Source of the DNA: Hemileia vastatrix
Lineage: Eukaryota > Basidiomycota > Pucciniomycetes > Pucciniales > Zaghouaniaceae
Direction of reading: 5' to 3'
NCBI GenBank assembly: GCA_030280995.1
Contig: JASXTE010000079.1
Location: 1 to 64,000 of the forward strand
Length of the DNA stretch: 64,000 bases
Part shown: one piece after another, positions 12,177 through 24,823 of the stretch
Layout: the number at the start of each line of letters is the position of its first letter
Position numbering within the stretch: the first letter of the stretch is position 1
Translations under genes and position numbers: made by a program
Notes under the pieces: generated by a model
Database searches by the model: none
Seen by the model: only the letters and a program-made list of their open reading frames with translations
Told to the model about the DNA's origin: nothing

Positions 12177-13961
12177 ATGCTCAGCAAGCCCGTCTCCAAT
12201 TTGGTACGAGGCAATCCATCAACTTCATCTCTTCTTCGATCCAACATCAAACTCAACACCAACGTCAATCGATCTGTCTCTTCATCTTCTCCAAGGTTCT
12301 TCTCTTCTTCAGCTTCTTCTAGATTCATGTCTTCCCCTTCAATCTCTTCCTCCCTACCTCCTGTAGCTCAAGCTCATCTCAAACCAGTAAATGGTTTCGT
12401 AGGTGCAATCGGAAACACTCCTTTGGTCAGGATCAATTCCCTCTCGGAAAAGAGTGGAAGTGAAATCTACGCAAAGGCTGAATGGGTTCAACCTGGTGGA
12501 AGTGTAAAGGATAGAGCTGCCCTATTCGTCATTCAGGATGCAGAGAGAAAAGGTTAGTGAACATTATAAGTTGCCTTGTTGGTTGGAAGGTTGTCGTTTC
12601 TCTGGGGAAAGTCAAGACGGATCTAAAGGAGATACCATGGCCGTGAAGTACAAGATGAATTCTGCATTCTTTCTGCAGCTAGTTCGACAGAGATAGATCT
12701 GATATCAAAGTAATCTGTGTCGAAAGGAGTGACAAGGTCGAGAAGGCTGGAGTGAATGTATCCCTTGCTCCGCTGTCGATAGCATTTTCGCTTTCTATCT
12801 CATCTCTGACTCTTTCTCATCCTAATACCACTCCTCATCTCTCTCTTCATAAGGACTTCTCACAAAGGGAGGAACTGTAGTCGAAGGCACGGCTGGAAAC
12901 ACTGGAATCGGTCTGGCTCACGTCTGCAGAGCCAAGGGATACAAGTGCGTCATCTACATGCCAAACACTCAGTCTCAGGAAAAGATCGATCTCTTGAGAA
13001 TGCTGGGAGCAGAGGTTTATCCGGTACCAGGTGAGTTGCGAGGAAAGAGAGAGGGCAGAGTGAAAAGATTTGTCTATTTTCAACTTCTGACATTCTTCTT
13101 ATTCTATCATCTCTTTGCTTCTCTCCCTAGCTGTCGCCTTTGACAATCCAGAAAACTACAACCATCAAGCAGCCAGACATGCTGAAAGACTTGACAATGC
13201 AGTTTGGACGAATCAATTCGACAATGTAGCCAATCGTCAAGCTCACATTGAAACTACAGGACCAGAGATCTGGGATCAAACCAATGGAGGAGAATTTGAT
13301 GGATTCATTTGTGCAACAGGAACAGGAGGAACCTTAGCCGGTACCACCAGATTCCTGAAAGAGAAATCCAATGGTAGAATTCAATGTTGGTTAGCCGATC
13401 CACCAGGTTCAGTTCTTCATGGTTACATTCAATCCGGATTTAAAGAATTGAAGAGAACTGGAGATGGTTCTATAACTGAAGGGATAGGTCAAGGTAGAGT
13501 CACGGAGAATTTGAAACCTGATATAGGATTGTTGGATGATTCTTTACATATTTCGGATGAGAAATCCATTCAAATGGTTTATAATCTTCTGGATAAAGAG
13601 GGTTTATACGTTGGTGCTAGTTCGGCCTTGAATGTCGTTGCGGCTTATGAAATGGCTTTGAAACTTGGGAAAGGAAAGAAAGTGGTGACTATTCTTTGTG
13701 ATGGTGCTTATAGGTGAGTACGAGATGGATGAGAGAGGGGTAAAGCTTTCAAGCTCTGTGGAAATCTATCGATTTGTATTATCATTTCGTTTTACTTTTC
13801 TGACTCTGCTACTTTTGCTTTCTCATGAACACTTTCTTGAACGTTTCCTCGTCGCTTCATTCAGATATCAAAATCGATTGTTCTCTCGCAAGTGGTTGGA
13901 ATCGAAGAAATTGGATACTGCGATCCCAGACCACCTCCAAAAGTACATTGTTCTCGAGTGA
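12177..13961 (+). CDS. Cysteine synthase (O-acetylserine sulfhydrylase-like), probably mitochondrial
   Basis: PLP enzyme predicted to make cysteine from O-acetylserine and sulfide. Exons 12177-12552, 12854-13030, 13131-13713 and 13865-13961 give 410 residues. The first 55 or so residues are Ser/Arg-rich without acids, consistent with a mitochondrial presequence. The fold-type II core follows: [17 protein letters not shown], the PLP lysine (about K111) in [40 protein letters not shown], and the phosphate-binding loop [10 protein letters not shown]. No CBS domain follows, so cystathionine beta-synthase is unlikely. The alternative is a cysteine synthase-like mitochondrial protein of uncertain activity, as some yeast Mcy1-type homologues are. 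The ATG at 12177 gives the longest presequence in frame. Confidence 0.88.
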
Positions 13962-14533
13962 AGATGATCGAATCTTTCACTAGTATTCTATTCAGCAATG
14001 CAAAACAACTTAGAGATCAATCTTTACAATCATTATTCTGCTTTGTGATGTGTGTGAGAGAGGATTGATCGGAGCTGGCAATCTCTCCCGACTGATCTCT
14101 GCTCGAGTTGGTCCTTCGGATCTTTTTCGATTGTTGAGAAAGCATGAAAATCCGAGCTACTGAAAAGGGAAGGAAGTGTTGAAAACGGAAATTGGAAAGC
14201 TCTCCCGAGCGCAGTCCAATTCTGGCAAGGGCAAAGACGATCAGAGATCAACCACATTCCCTTGCCACCTTCTCAACACCTTCTCATGATGCCTCTTTCA
14301 ACTGGAATCAAAGCCTGATTGAATTCAAAATGGTCGCAGATTGACTCAAACTATCAAATTCAAGACGTCAATTCCGGGCTTTACTTTGCAGAAAGTGCCA
14401 GAAGTTCTCACTGAGCTTTACACAGAAGCTGAGCAACATCCATTAGGAATTCTCCTTCCTTTCTTCTTCTCTTCTTCTTCAACCTTATATCCGATTTCAT
14501 TGAATCTTCAAATTCAACATCAACACATCCATC
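13962..14533. other. Intergenic, upstream of the EST1/SMG6-like gene
   Basis: About 570 bases with no supported gene. The last 100 are pyrimidine-rich (5' UTR-like). Short open frames here are not convincing. Confidence 0.5.
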
Positions 14534-17500
14534 ATGCCACAAGAGTATTCCTCGACGATGGTGGCAGAATCGGCACCAACCAATTTGAATGCATCTCCTC
14601 CAAGGAAACCAGCAAATCATCATTCGAAACCGGCTTCCACCTCATCCGATCTTCATTCCAGAATCATCGCCCAGAAGAGAGAAAAGGCAAGAGTGGCCAA
14701 TCAGGAGATGGAAACTGGAAGCAGTTCTGGTAGAAGAGGAGCAGGTGGTGGCAGTCGATCAAGTCATCAACATCCTAATCCTCATCATCACCATCACCAT
14801 CATCATCACTCGAGATCAAACTATCGAGGGAATCAACAAGATGACAATGCATCCATCTCTGACGCAGGGAACTCCACTTCCAACTCTGCAAGACGAAGCA
14901 ATCATCCCACTCAATCCTCATCCAGACTCAATTCCACAACTGCAAGCCCAATCCTAAACCAGGAACCTCCAAAGGCTCCAAAAGCTTCTCTCAGAGCTAT
15001 TCAGAGAGGTCCAGGAATGGAAGCTAGGAGAGTCATTGATCCAGAGGCAGCAAGTGTCGCTAGTGGAGAGGCGAGTACTTCTGCAGCTCAAAGACATGAT
15101 TCTCACAGAGGTACAGGTGGAAAGGGAAATTCTCATCGGATTTACAATCAAGATGAAACTGAATCTCAAACTGCTTCTGGAGGTAGAGAATTATTCGATC
15201 CGAGGAAGCATGATCCGATCAGTTTCCAAAAGAGAGGAGGAGGAGGAGGTGGATCTATCTTCCCTTCTGGATCTACCACTTCTGATGCTAGATCTTATGG
15301 TGCTTCAACTTCAAACACTTTTGCTACGAATAGTGTCACTTCTGCTTCTGCTCCCTCTGTCACTTCTAGTGATGCAAGTAGAGAGAGGCGGCAGCGCAGA
15401 AGACCTGGTCAAAGTGATAATGGATCCGAAGGAAAGGCAAGCGCTTCGAAAGATGGAGGAGCGAATAAAGAAGGAAGTAGTAGAGCTAGAGGAGAAGGTG
15501 GGGAAACTAATAGTTACGTTTTGGAAATCAAAAAGACTTATAGAGAGATTTCGGCTTTGGAAACCAAATTACAGGAAGAAAATCGAACTTTTGTAGAAAG
15601 AGGAAGAGGTAGAGGAGCTGGAGTTGCAGGGAAAACTTTATTAGCAAAAGATTCTACAGGTTCTGCTTCTTCAAGTTCAGAGATTGATCATGATTTCTGG
15701 TTGGAGTTGGCAGGGAAACATAAGAAACTGGCAGAGACTCACGTAACTTTTATGGAATTGGCCTTGAGACCTGGTTTACCTGCTTCACTTCATTCTCTTC
15801 CTCAAACCTACAATATTCCAACGAGGTTATGGCAGACTGCTTTCCATACCATGTTGGAAAGGCTTAGGCATAGTTTACCTCTATCTCAATCAAACACAGT
15901 TCCAACTCCAGCTCTAATCTCTCAACAAACTGCTCTACTGGATCACTTGACAGAATTCATCTATTTTGCTTATTCTTTCTATTCCAACCTTCACGAATCC
16001 GAATTATTCCGAACTTTCAGAAGTTCATGGATCGAAAGTTTAGGAGATTTAGCAAGGTATAGAATGGCAGTTGCAGGTTTGAGTGCTAGTTTGAATGCTC
16101 AAGTCGAAAGGATGAAAGGTGGAAAAGATCCAAACAAATCTAAGTCGGAAAGATTTGCTAGGATAGATGATGATGATGAAGATCAAGAACAACAAGATCA
16201 AGAAAGAAGAGTCAGAGGCGCAGATGAAGCTAGTATCGGTTTGGCAGCTTTGGACGATTGGGATTTGGAAGAAAAGGAAACTTGGAGAGTCACTGCTAGA
16301 GATTGGTACGCTACTGGTTTGGCTGAAATGCCTGGAACTGGAAGATTACATCATCATTTGGGAATCATGACTAGGATGTTGGACGAGTTGAGAGCTTTGC
16401 ATCACTTTTGCAAGAGGTGAGTATTCTTTGATGATACTTGTTCGAGACGAAGCTCTACTCTTGGCCTTCTTTCTACTCGCGTTCTGACTCTGACTCTTTT
16501 CTCTCACCTTTCTTCGATTTTAGTCTCACCACTTCTCATCCTTACTTGGCTGCAAGGGAATCGATTCTTCCTCTCTTCGATCGAGAGCTTCAACTCCGAA
16601 GAACTCAACCTGAAGCTTCAGTGACGGATCTCTTTGTCCATCTACATGGAATGCTCTTCACCAGGATCCAACTAGATGACTTTGACGACGTCTTCGCCAG
16701 GTTCAAGGAACGTCTCAGCAGTTCATCTGATCAACCTTCTGAACTCGATGGAAGAGTCTCTCCTTCTCGAGCTGGAGCCGGAGGTCTTTCTCAAGCAACT
16801 TGGATGATGATGGCTACGATCAACATCGCTTCTCTTCTTCAATATGGAGCTGATAACGCTTTACTGGCTCCTCCTTCTCCTCCTGCTCCTTCGGCTGGGA
16901 ACAACGAATCTCGATCTAGGAGAACTGATAGGGTAGCGGCCAAGGTCGCTCCTACTGCCATTATGTTCAATCAAGCTTCTTCTACTGCACCAGCTCCAAT
17001 CGCTGAAAACGGAGGAGATGGATCCGATGAGCATTCAGATGGAAACGAAGGAGATCAAGCAGCCTCAAAGAGTGCTACTTCTGGAAGCACAGCGAAAGGA
17101 GACGCCAACATCGTTTCTTTGTCTACTAATCTGGATGAAGATTCCATGCCGGAACAGTTACGATACGCCATCAAGCTCACTTTCTTCCTCTTAGAATTCG
17201 TACTACCAAACTCCAATTCAAGAAGTCACTTCAACGAACCCAAGCTTCTTTGTCCTTACCTCACAATGCTTCTGACTTTCTTGACTACAGTTCTCAAGGA
17301 ACCTGCAGCTCTACGTCTTTTGGAAAAGTTCGTTCCTTGGAAAAAGCTATCTGGTCTATCTTCATTGTCTCCCAAAGACGTTCAGCTAGTCCTACCTCCT
17401 CCAACAAAGATCAATGCTGAATCTCCACTACCGGAAGATTGGTCCTTACGTGGAATGGCTTGGCTTGGAAGAAGAGTCTACGAAAGAGGATTCTGGAAAC

Positions 17501-18848
17501 GTCTCTCAAATGCACCTGCTCATCTTCAATTTGAATCCGAAGTCGATGTTCTAACTAGAGATATGGATCCAGATCCATTGGAAGATGGAGAAGACGAAAC
17601 GGCTTCTGACGCAGATGCTGGAAATAACAAGGATTCTCATCTTCAATCGAGGTTTCCAACTCTTTCTTGTCTTAGATGGAAGAGAACTCTTTTCTGCATT
17701 TCAACACTTTGTGCAAAACACGTTCCTGGTTTGGATTTGGATCCGAGCTCGAAAACCATCGTCATTGTTGAACCTCTCAAGACTAAAATGCAAAGATGGA
17801 AGGAAGAAGAAGAACAATTGGTCTTGGCAGAGAGAATCGAAAGGACAAAGATTCTGGATGATGACGATGAAGAGGTCGAGAAAGCTGATGATGGCCTTAG
17901 TGAAAGTGAGGATGAAGAAGAGGTGGAGGATGACGAAGGCGATTCGGAAGAAGTCAAAGAACTCAAGGTGAGTATCGTTTGTGAAGGTCTTAATTCACAT
18001 CTCGATTCGGAAAAACTTTTTTTTTTACTAATCCTATTCCTTCTTCTCAAACTCTCACAGGCACGTCGTCGTTACCTTCGAGGAATTCTCAGAGCTGCAA
18101 AGACTGCTGTCGCACCTCTCTCTCCCACTAGAAGTCGTGCTCCTGGATCTCTTCGCAAAGCATCAAAGGTCTCGAAGGTCTCAGTCAAGGCTGTGGCTGG
18201 ATACACTATTCTGGTTCTCGATACCAACATTCTGGTCGGACCTGGAGATCTCTTGCAACAACTCGTCGAATCTCGAAAGTGGACTGTCGTCATTCCTTTG
18301 GCAGGTGAGTAGCAATCGAGTCTTCTATCATCTATCTTTCCAATGTTTTTCTGACTACCTTTTTTCTTCTTTGATTCCCACTTGCAGTCATTACCGAATT
18401 GGACGGTCTCAAGCACAACGGAAACGATTTAGCAGAGGCTGCGATTCGATCGATATCCTACTTAGAAGCCAATATCAAACCAATGTCCAAATGGTTGAAA
18501 GTTCAAACCTCTAGAGGAAACTATCTATCAGATCTGAGAATTCGTAGAGAAGAGATTGATTTCAGTGGAGCTTCAACTGACGAGACTCAAATGGCAAGAA
18601 ATCTAGACGAAGTCATTCTCAGAGCTGCTTCTTGGCAAGATAGTCATTTCGTAGATCGTTTGAATCTCATTTCTGATGATATGAAAGCTTCAAGACAACA
18701 AGTCAAGATTGATACTCCTAAAGTAGTTTTGATCACCTTGGATAGGAATTTGAGATTGAAAGCTAAGATTAAAGGTTTGACTGCTTTCGCTTCTCAAGAG
18801 TTGACTGAATTGCTCATTGGAACTTCACAGAAGAAGAAACCAGTTTAA
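14534..18848 (+). CDS. EST1/SMG6-like protein with C-terminal PIN nuclease domain
   Basis: Probable nonsense-mediated decay endonuclease or telomerase-associated EST1 relative. Exons 14534-16416, 16524-17967, 18061-18304 and 18388-18848 close in phase to give 1343 residues. The N-terminus is disordered, with a nine-His run and Ser/Gly-rich tracts. The EST1 helical region starts near YVLEIKKTYREISALETK. The EST1 signature follows: ARDWYATGLAEMPGTGRLHH, then ALHHFCKRSL across intron 1 and TTSHPYLAARESILPLF. An acidic linker (DDDDEEVEKADDG...) precedes the PIN domain (about residues 1165-1343). The PIN domain has YTILVLDTNILVGPGDLL, VITELDGLKHNGNDLAEAA and VVLITLDRNLRLKAKIKGL. The acidic residues of LDTN, ITELD and LDRN suit a metal-dependent nuclease, so it is probably active. 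Confidence 0.85.
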
Positions 18849-19859
18849 TAAAGGTCAAGGTTTATCTTTTGATTATTATTTATTTTGCCTCTCAATTCTA
18901 CTTTTGAGAGATCTTCTTCGGAGACCATGAGAATAATGACTAAGGTTGTAAAAATCGATGTCTTTATCTCTCAGCTGGTGGCTCTTCGTTAGTCGTCAAC
19001 TTTGGTTTTGGATTGAAATGTTGGGATACACTCCGAGTCTAGGGATTTGATAGAATCCGACTCGAAGAAGGAATTGGATGATAGAGCTCTACGAGACTTA
19101 TTACGTCCTTTTCCATCCTCTACTTTTCAAGCCATTCTTCAAACAACTTTTTAGATACCTTCGATCTCTCCTCCCCTTATCTGCTTCAACTCTTCAAGAC
19201 GTAGACTCTTTTGGAAGGAAGACAAGCCTCGCCCTCTTCCTTAAACCTCTCTGCCTTCGTTTCTTCCCCTTCCTCAATTAGTGCTTTTGGTGTCCATTTT
19301 TACTTCTTCTCTACCAATTCTGAACAGTGATGAATTTCGCTCTTATTGTTTCTTCTTTGTTACAGGTCCTCTCTTTGCGATTTGCTCGTCTGCTCTTTCT
19401 TATTTTCTTATCACTGTAAAGCTTACCTCATTGATGTGAAATTGATTGTGTCAACTTCTTGTGGATTTCATCGGGTGCATAAGTTTTGAATGACAGTACG
19501 AATCATCTTACGAGGGTCGACGACGAGGACAAGAAAAAGGGAAATGGAAATGGTAGTGATGGTACCTTTCGAAACACTCACCACGACACATTGCCATATC
19601 GCAGCTTCTCAGTTCTCACTCAAGGGATTCTTCAGTGAGAAGATCTTTCGTTAGGATTCGATTCCAGGACTCGAAGACTCTAGTAGAGACATAAGGAACG
19701 TCTTCTTGCTGGTCAGTTTCATCGCAAGTTCTCTGCTTTCGGTTTCGTTCGAGCTCGCAAGAAGGTTGTTCTGCAGGTACTACAACCTTCTTCTTTCTCC
19801 TTCATTTCTACTCACTTTGACACTATCCTCTTCAATCCTTGCTCTCAAACAGGTCAATC
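18849..19859. other. 1-kb intergenic region
   Basis: Between the SMG6-like stop and the 2OG oxygenase-like start. I see no coding exon. The only structure noted is the inverted repeat at 19759-19792, annotated separately. Confidence 0.5.
19759..19792. repeat. Perfect 11-bp inverted repeat, 12-nt loop
   Basis: Arms AAGAAGGTTGT (19759-19769) and ACAACCTTCTT (19782-19792) flank the spacer TCTGCAGGTACT. It lies about 70 bp upstream of the 2OG oxygenase-like start codon and could form an RNA hairpin in the 5' UTR or be a dyad operator site. Function is unknown. Confidence 0.6.
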
Positions 19860-22160
19860 ATGGAGAGAGCAAGAGTCCTAGGTAGGCAGAAGATTCGATA
19901 TCTTCCACAGCCGCCGCAAGCAGCAGGAGAAGAACGAGTTCTTCCTGTTGAAGAATCGCCTGGATCTACCGATCTGAAGAGCGAATTAGTCACTTCAGAA
20001 GAAACAGCCTCCTTAGTAGATGTCAAGATCAGCCTCAAAGCAGCTCCTTTGTCGCCTTTGACGAAGCAGAACTTGCTCTCGCCAGAAGTTAGCGGATCTC
20101 CAGAAGTAACTTTTCCGACGAAGTCTACCTCAATTCCAGAGTATCAAGTATACAAGAACAAGAAGAGAAAGCTAGAGGAGAAAAAGGTGGACAAGTATAC
20201 TCTGATTCAAAGAGAGCTCAACTTTCTCACTTCTTCAGTGATGGACCTTTCTTCCGATTCCTCCTCGGAGTCTTACTACGAGCAGAACGATAGCACCAAG
20301 CTTTCAAGATATGTTCCGGTACTAACAGCTCGAGATCCATCAGAAGCTGTGGGCATCGAACTCGATTCACCCTCGGAATGGGATCATCCTCCTTCTCTGA
20401 CTGGTCCATTCAAACGGCTGAAGACTGCAAGTGGTAGATCGGTCTCTCGACATTACGGATTCAATGCGGCAAGTTTCTCTAGAAATACAAGAGTAGATGC
20501 AGGTCCTATCCTTCCAGTCCATCACGGTCATCTGAGTTCCAGTGAGAAGAAAGAACAGATAGATTTAGTCAAGAGGCTCTGCTCTGAAACGAGAGGTCAT
20601 GAGGATCTTCGAACTGGATCAAGTTCTAATCTGATTGAGAATGAGACAGAAGAAGCTAGCTTTGATAGAGAACAGACTTTCAGGTCTATGAGAGTTCCAG
20701 GTTTGGATCTAGGGAAATTGAAGTCTGGTTTAGTGAAGCTGAGATCTCTGGATAGTTACGATCGATATGAATCTGTCAGAATCTCCGAGATGGAAGCAGA
20801 TAGAGACTTACCTCGAGATCAACGAACTTGGAAGATCTTGAAACCAAAAACAGACAAGCATTTGTACACTTCTATCAGAGATGAGAATGGAGTGGCTGTA
20901 GCTTTGGTTCGGTGGGGAGCTTCGATGAAAGCAAGACCTGATCTAGCTAGGAAGGAGAAGGAGATCATGATGAAGGTAGACGAAGCTTTCCAAGAGTTCT
21001 GTGATAATGTCAAGGGTGAAAAGTTGGATTTGATTGGAAGTCGCGGGGTCCATCTTACACATCACTGCTATTCGAGAGGTTTATCTGCCATTCAATACGA
21101 TTTTGAAGGCTGTTCAAGTCGATGTTGGGATGAGAGGTGAGTTCTAGGAGCTTGTCAAACGGGAGCTTTGCTTGAGTTATGTTTGCTGAATTCAAACTCG
21201 ACACTTTCCAGTCCTTTCATCGTCAGCGGTCCAACCTACAATCACCACTTCGTTAAGAATCTTCGTCATTGGCTGTGGTTTCTGAAGACGTGAGTCAGAA
21301 GAGACGTCTACGCTTACTCTTCGCAATTTACTTCAATACTAACATCAAATCGATACTATACCTTCTCTCTCGAATCCTTCGCGGACAGCATCGAGCCTTT
21401 ACGAGAGCGTATGCACAAAGAAGTTTACGCTTTCTTCCCTTCTTTCACAAACTACGTAGAAGGTCTCTGGGATCACGAAGCTTTCCAGTTGACTCACGCT
21501 CCACTATTCTATCCCTGGACTGGTAGGTCTTTAGAGATTGACAAGGTCTCTTCATCGTCGTCTACTTGATGTCAGTTGATTGATCACTTCCACTCCTATG
21601 TTCCACAATCTCATCTTCAGGACTGGCATTCAACGTTGGAAACTCCAACACTGAGTCTTCAGCCGTGACGGATCCTCACGTCGATAGTAAGGACGATCCA
21701 AACGGAATTTGCGGAGTCTATTGTTGGGGGAAGTGGAACCGGAAAAAAGGAAGGGGCGCTTTGATATTGCCCGAGTGTAAGACTCAAGTCAATCTCCGAC
21801 CTGGTGATACTATCTACTTCTACTCTGGAAGATTGGTACATTACAATCGTGAGTGTGAAGTCCGAGCTTCGTTGCTTGAGGCTTGTCAGTTGTAAGACTT
21901 CCAAAGTTGCAATCTCAACCTCTTTTGACTCGTCTTTCTTTCCGCTTCTCCGTCTTTCCTCTTCAACAGTCCCGGTACGCAAAGATGCTGGAGAATATCG
22001 TTCTTCTTTCGTCGCCAACGTTTCCAACACTCTCTTGAGCTGGTTTGAAGCTGGACAACAGAAGATCGGTGACAACAAGGCGCTAGCTTTGATGACTGAA
22101 GAGGCTAGAAAGGCTAGAATGGAAGAGAACTTGAGAGGAACTTTTCACGAGAACTGTTAA
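19860..22160 (+). CDS. 2-oxoglutarate/Fe(II) oxygenase-like protein, unknown target
   Basis: Exons 19860-21136, 21212-21289, 21389-21522, 21621-21848 and 21970-22160 close in phase to give 635 residues. The N-terminal 370 residues are low-complexity and charged, without a known domain. The C-terminal half has PHVDSKDDPNGICGVYCWG with an H-x-D pair (about H516, D518), then GRGALILPECKTQVNLRPGD and YFYSGRLVHYNLPV with a distal His (about H570). That order matches the double-stranded beta-helix iron site of fungal 2OG oxygenases. It resembles the basidiomycete family often annotated as a 2OG-Fe(II) oxygenase-like or TET/JBP-like domain, but I cannot assign a nucleic acid or protein substrate. 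A C-terminal helix-rich tail (SWFEAGQQKIGDNKALALM) ends the protein. Confidence 0.72.
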
Positions 22161-22494
22161 ATAGAAATTCGCTTGAGAGCGATGGATGAGATAGCACTTA
22201 CTCATTTCGTCGCCACCTCTTGGCTGGCCTCGACCGCGCAATCTCGTGCTAATCTTCGGTATATTTCTCTTGTTCCATGTTTGATCTAACTTTGAAATGA
22301 AATTTATCATTATATTTAGCAAAATATGTACGCGGCAAGCTCGACGAAAAGGCCAGGTTTTCGCCTTGAAGCGACCACGCGGTCTTCGTAGTAACACAGT
22401 AGACTTCCTTTGTGTTGATCTTTCCTTTCTCCAACACTCTCTGTCTTTGACACTTCAACGTTCAACTTCAAGCACCAATCTTACACTAATTGAG
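22161..22494. other. Intergenic, upstream of F-box-like gene
   Basis: About 330 bases, with no gene seen. The frame is open upstream of 22495, but the residues there are unlike the protein that follows, so it is treated as 5' UTR. Confidence 0.5.
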
Positions 22495-24390
22495 ATGTCT
22501 TCAACCTCGACCCAAGATCCCTCTCAAGCTCTACCTCCCGAAACCTTCTTGGAGGTGCTCTCTGCCTCTCACGATCCAGCAACGATGGCGAGGTCAAGCG
22601 GCGTCAACAGAAGATGGAGAGAGATCATCCTATCAAGCATATCCAAATATCAAGATTTGAATGTAGAATTTGACTTAGAGAGAGACTTCGACCTCTATGA
22701 GGAAGAACAGAAACAAGGTCTAGGCCATAAAGGAAAAGCAGAGAGAGAAGAGAAGGAGTTCGAGAGGTGCTCTACGTTAATGAGAGACCTCTCAGATCGG
22801 TCATTAAACAAGCTTATCAGTGTCGACCTGAGGTTAGATTCGCTATTCTGGTACAAGTTCGATCTCCAATTTCATCAAGGAAGTCATCTGGAAAAGATCT
22901 TCAATACCCTTCTTCTTTCCAAAGTAACTCTTCAAACACTCTCGATTCACTTCAAGGAGGAGTATGAATGGGAACAGTACGGAGATGAAGAATGGATTTT
23001 CCTCATAGATTTTCTAGAGAACTTCCCCAACCTCAAGTCCGCTACTCTCAAAGCTCCATCACCGCTCATCCTCAAGTCTCGACGTTTGACAATCGAACCC
23101 ACTACTAACGAATTTGCATGGGATCCAGAAGAGATCCTTCCAATCTTCAAGAGAGCAGCCAAGTATGCAGGAGCCGTCCAGGAGTTCTCACTTTGGACTG
23201 AAACGGGTAACTCCAACGCAAAACAAGAGCTCGAGTTTCTTCAAGAACTAATGCTTTATAAGGATACTTTGGAGGTTCTCGACTTGGTTTCCTTACAGCA
23301 CTATGAGTTCCAAAAATCTCTAGAGCTCATCGTGAACTGCCCAAAGCTCAAGAGTCTCAGCTTTCCTCAATCTGGTTGTGCTGAGTTTCCCGTCAAGTTC
23401 GAAGTCATGGATCGCGATCTTGCGACTCCTCCCCTTACCAAATTCCACTTCAAAGTTGAATTGAGAGATGTCAAGATTCTTTGGAATGCACCGCTTGTCA
23501 AGTGGCTGGGGCAGAAAGTAGAGATACTTCATCTGAAGAACTCCAGCTCTGACAGCAAAATCCCATTTATGCCTTCAGATTCGCTCTTCACGATACTCAA
23601 GAACAACAGTCACTGCTTGAAGGAACTATCATTGGACTATTTCTTTCTAGAAGGAACAGAAGAAGCTGAAGTGATGACGGTAGACTCTCCTGTTTCTTTC
23701 CCAAATCTCAAATCTCTCTCAATCGTGGGAGCTCATGAACCAAGGATTTTTTCGTTCTTCTCTCACAGCAAGCTTCCATCGATCTCAAAAATTTGGATTC
23801 TGGATTACACAATGTCTCGTTCCGTCAACACGAGCGTGAATGACCTCAGTGTTCTCCTGAGACTGTTGCAATCATCAAGCTCAACACTTCAACAAGTGTG
23901 CCTCACAGAAGTTCAAGTCATCCAGTCTTCAAGTCTGCCATTCCAAAGCATCTTCTTCCCGAAGTTGACGAGTTTGAACATTCAAGCCTGCTCAGAAGGA
24001 GTGTTTCAAGCCGCTCTCTCGTTTCGATGTCCTCAACTTTGTGAATGGTATTTCATCAACAACAGGTTTGGTTACGTACCGAAGGAACGACAAACTCTGT
24101 CGACATTCACCGTTTCAGGTGAAAGGGTTTCTTTTTTTCTTTCTTCATCTCAATCATCAATCAAGAAGATCAATGTGCAAGGCGTCAGCTTGGAAGACTC
24201 GAATTCTCAGCAACTGTTTACGTTCACTTCACTCGAATCTTTGGATTTCGAAAAAGTCAATGATCCTCTAGTCAAATTCTTCCCTGTTCACTCTTATCCG
24301 GCTCTTTCGAAGCTCAAAGAAAAGCAAAAATATGAGACTTTCACCTCAATCTTCACTCCAAAGGTGGAACAGGATCCTCGTCGGAATTGA
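22495..24390 (+). CDS. F-box-like protein with LRR-like C-terminal region, single exon
   Basis: Intronless, 631 residues. The start ATG at 22495 gives MSSTSTQDPSQALPPETFLE, and an F-box-like segment PPETFLEVLSASHDPATMAR followed by VNRRWREI occupies about residues 13-50. F-box proteins recruit substrates to SCF ubiquitin ligases through Skp1. The remainder has irregular leucine-rich strands such as NFPNLKSATL, YKDTLEVLDLVSL, CPKLKSLSF and FPNLKSLSI, which suggest a solenoid substrate-binding face. The target is unknown. It heads a cluster with two further F-box-like genes, to which it is only distantly similar. Confidence 0.72.
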   Translation: MSSTSTQDPSQALPPETFLEVLSASHDPATMARSSGVNRRWREIILSSISKYQDLNVEFDLERDFDLYEEEQKQGLGHKGKAEREEKEFERCSTLMRDLSDRSLNKLISVDLRLDSLFWYKFDLQFHQGSHLEKIFNTLLLSKVTLQTLSIHFKEEYEWEQYGDEEWIFLIDFLENFPNLKSATLKAPSPLILKSRRLTIEPTTNEFAWDPEEILPIFKRAAKYAGAVQEFSLWTETGNSNAKQELEFLQELMLYKDTLEVLDLVSLQHYEFQKSLELIVNCPKLKSLSFPQSGCAEFPVKFEVMDRDLATPPLTKFHFKVELRDVKILWNAPLVKWLGQKVEILHLKNSSSDSKIPFMPSDSLFTILKNNSHCLKELSLDYFFLEGTEEAEVMTVDSPVSFPNLKSLSIVGAHEPRIFSFFSHSKLPSISKIWILDYTMSRSVNTSVNDLSVLLRLLQSSSSTLQQVCLTEVQVIQSSSLPFQSIFFPKLTSLNIQACSEGVFQAALSFRCPQLCEWYFINNRFGYVPKERQTLSTFTVSGERVSFFLSSSQSSIKKINVQGVSLEDSNSQQLFTFTSLESLDFEKVNDPLVKFFPVHSYPALSKLKEKQKYETFTSIFTPKVEQDPRRN

Positions 24391-24823
24391 AACTTCGGAG
24401 AAAAGAAAAGAAGGGGGGTAGGATTGGCTCGTCGAGAGAGGTGGGGAAAAGACTTTCTTGAGCTGCTTGATCTCTATCGTGAGTCTACTTAAGCCCCGCT
24501 GTTCAAGAATCGTTTTTTCAAGATGTTAGATGCCGAGTCGATCGATCAACTTCTGACTCTCTCTCTCTCTCTGTGTTGCCTCGGCTTGCCGATTCTCTAT
24601 GAAGGTCAAGATAAAGAGTCGTTCAATGTATTCACAGCCAATTCTCGAACCTCAACGAGAATCTATCATGATCAGCATCAGTTGGAATCTATCTATTCGA
24701 TAATTTCATAAGACTTCAATTTTCAAAGGCGTACATTCGAAAGACTTCAATACGACCTCTTCTCCCCTTTTGTCTTCATCACCACACGAAAGAATGACTT
24801 AACAAACCAGCAACTCAATAAAT
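24391..24823. other. Convergent intergenic region
   Basis: About 430 bases between the 3' ends of two F-box-like genes. A 62-codon open frame at 24523 looks non-coding (simple CTCTCT tract), so I list no gene. Confidence 0.5.

Noticed and set aside
14790..14815. CAT/CAC microsatellite as a non-coding repeat
   Set aside because: It encodes the poly-His run in the EST1/SMG6-like protein in frame.
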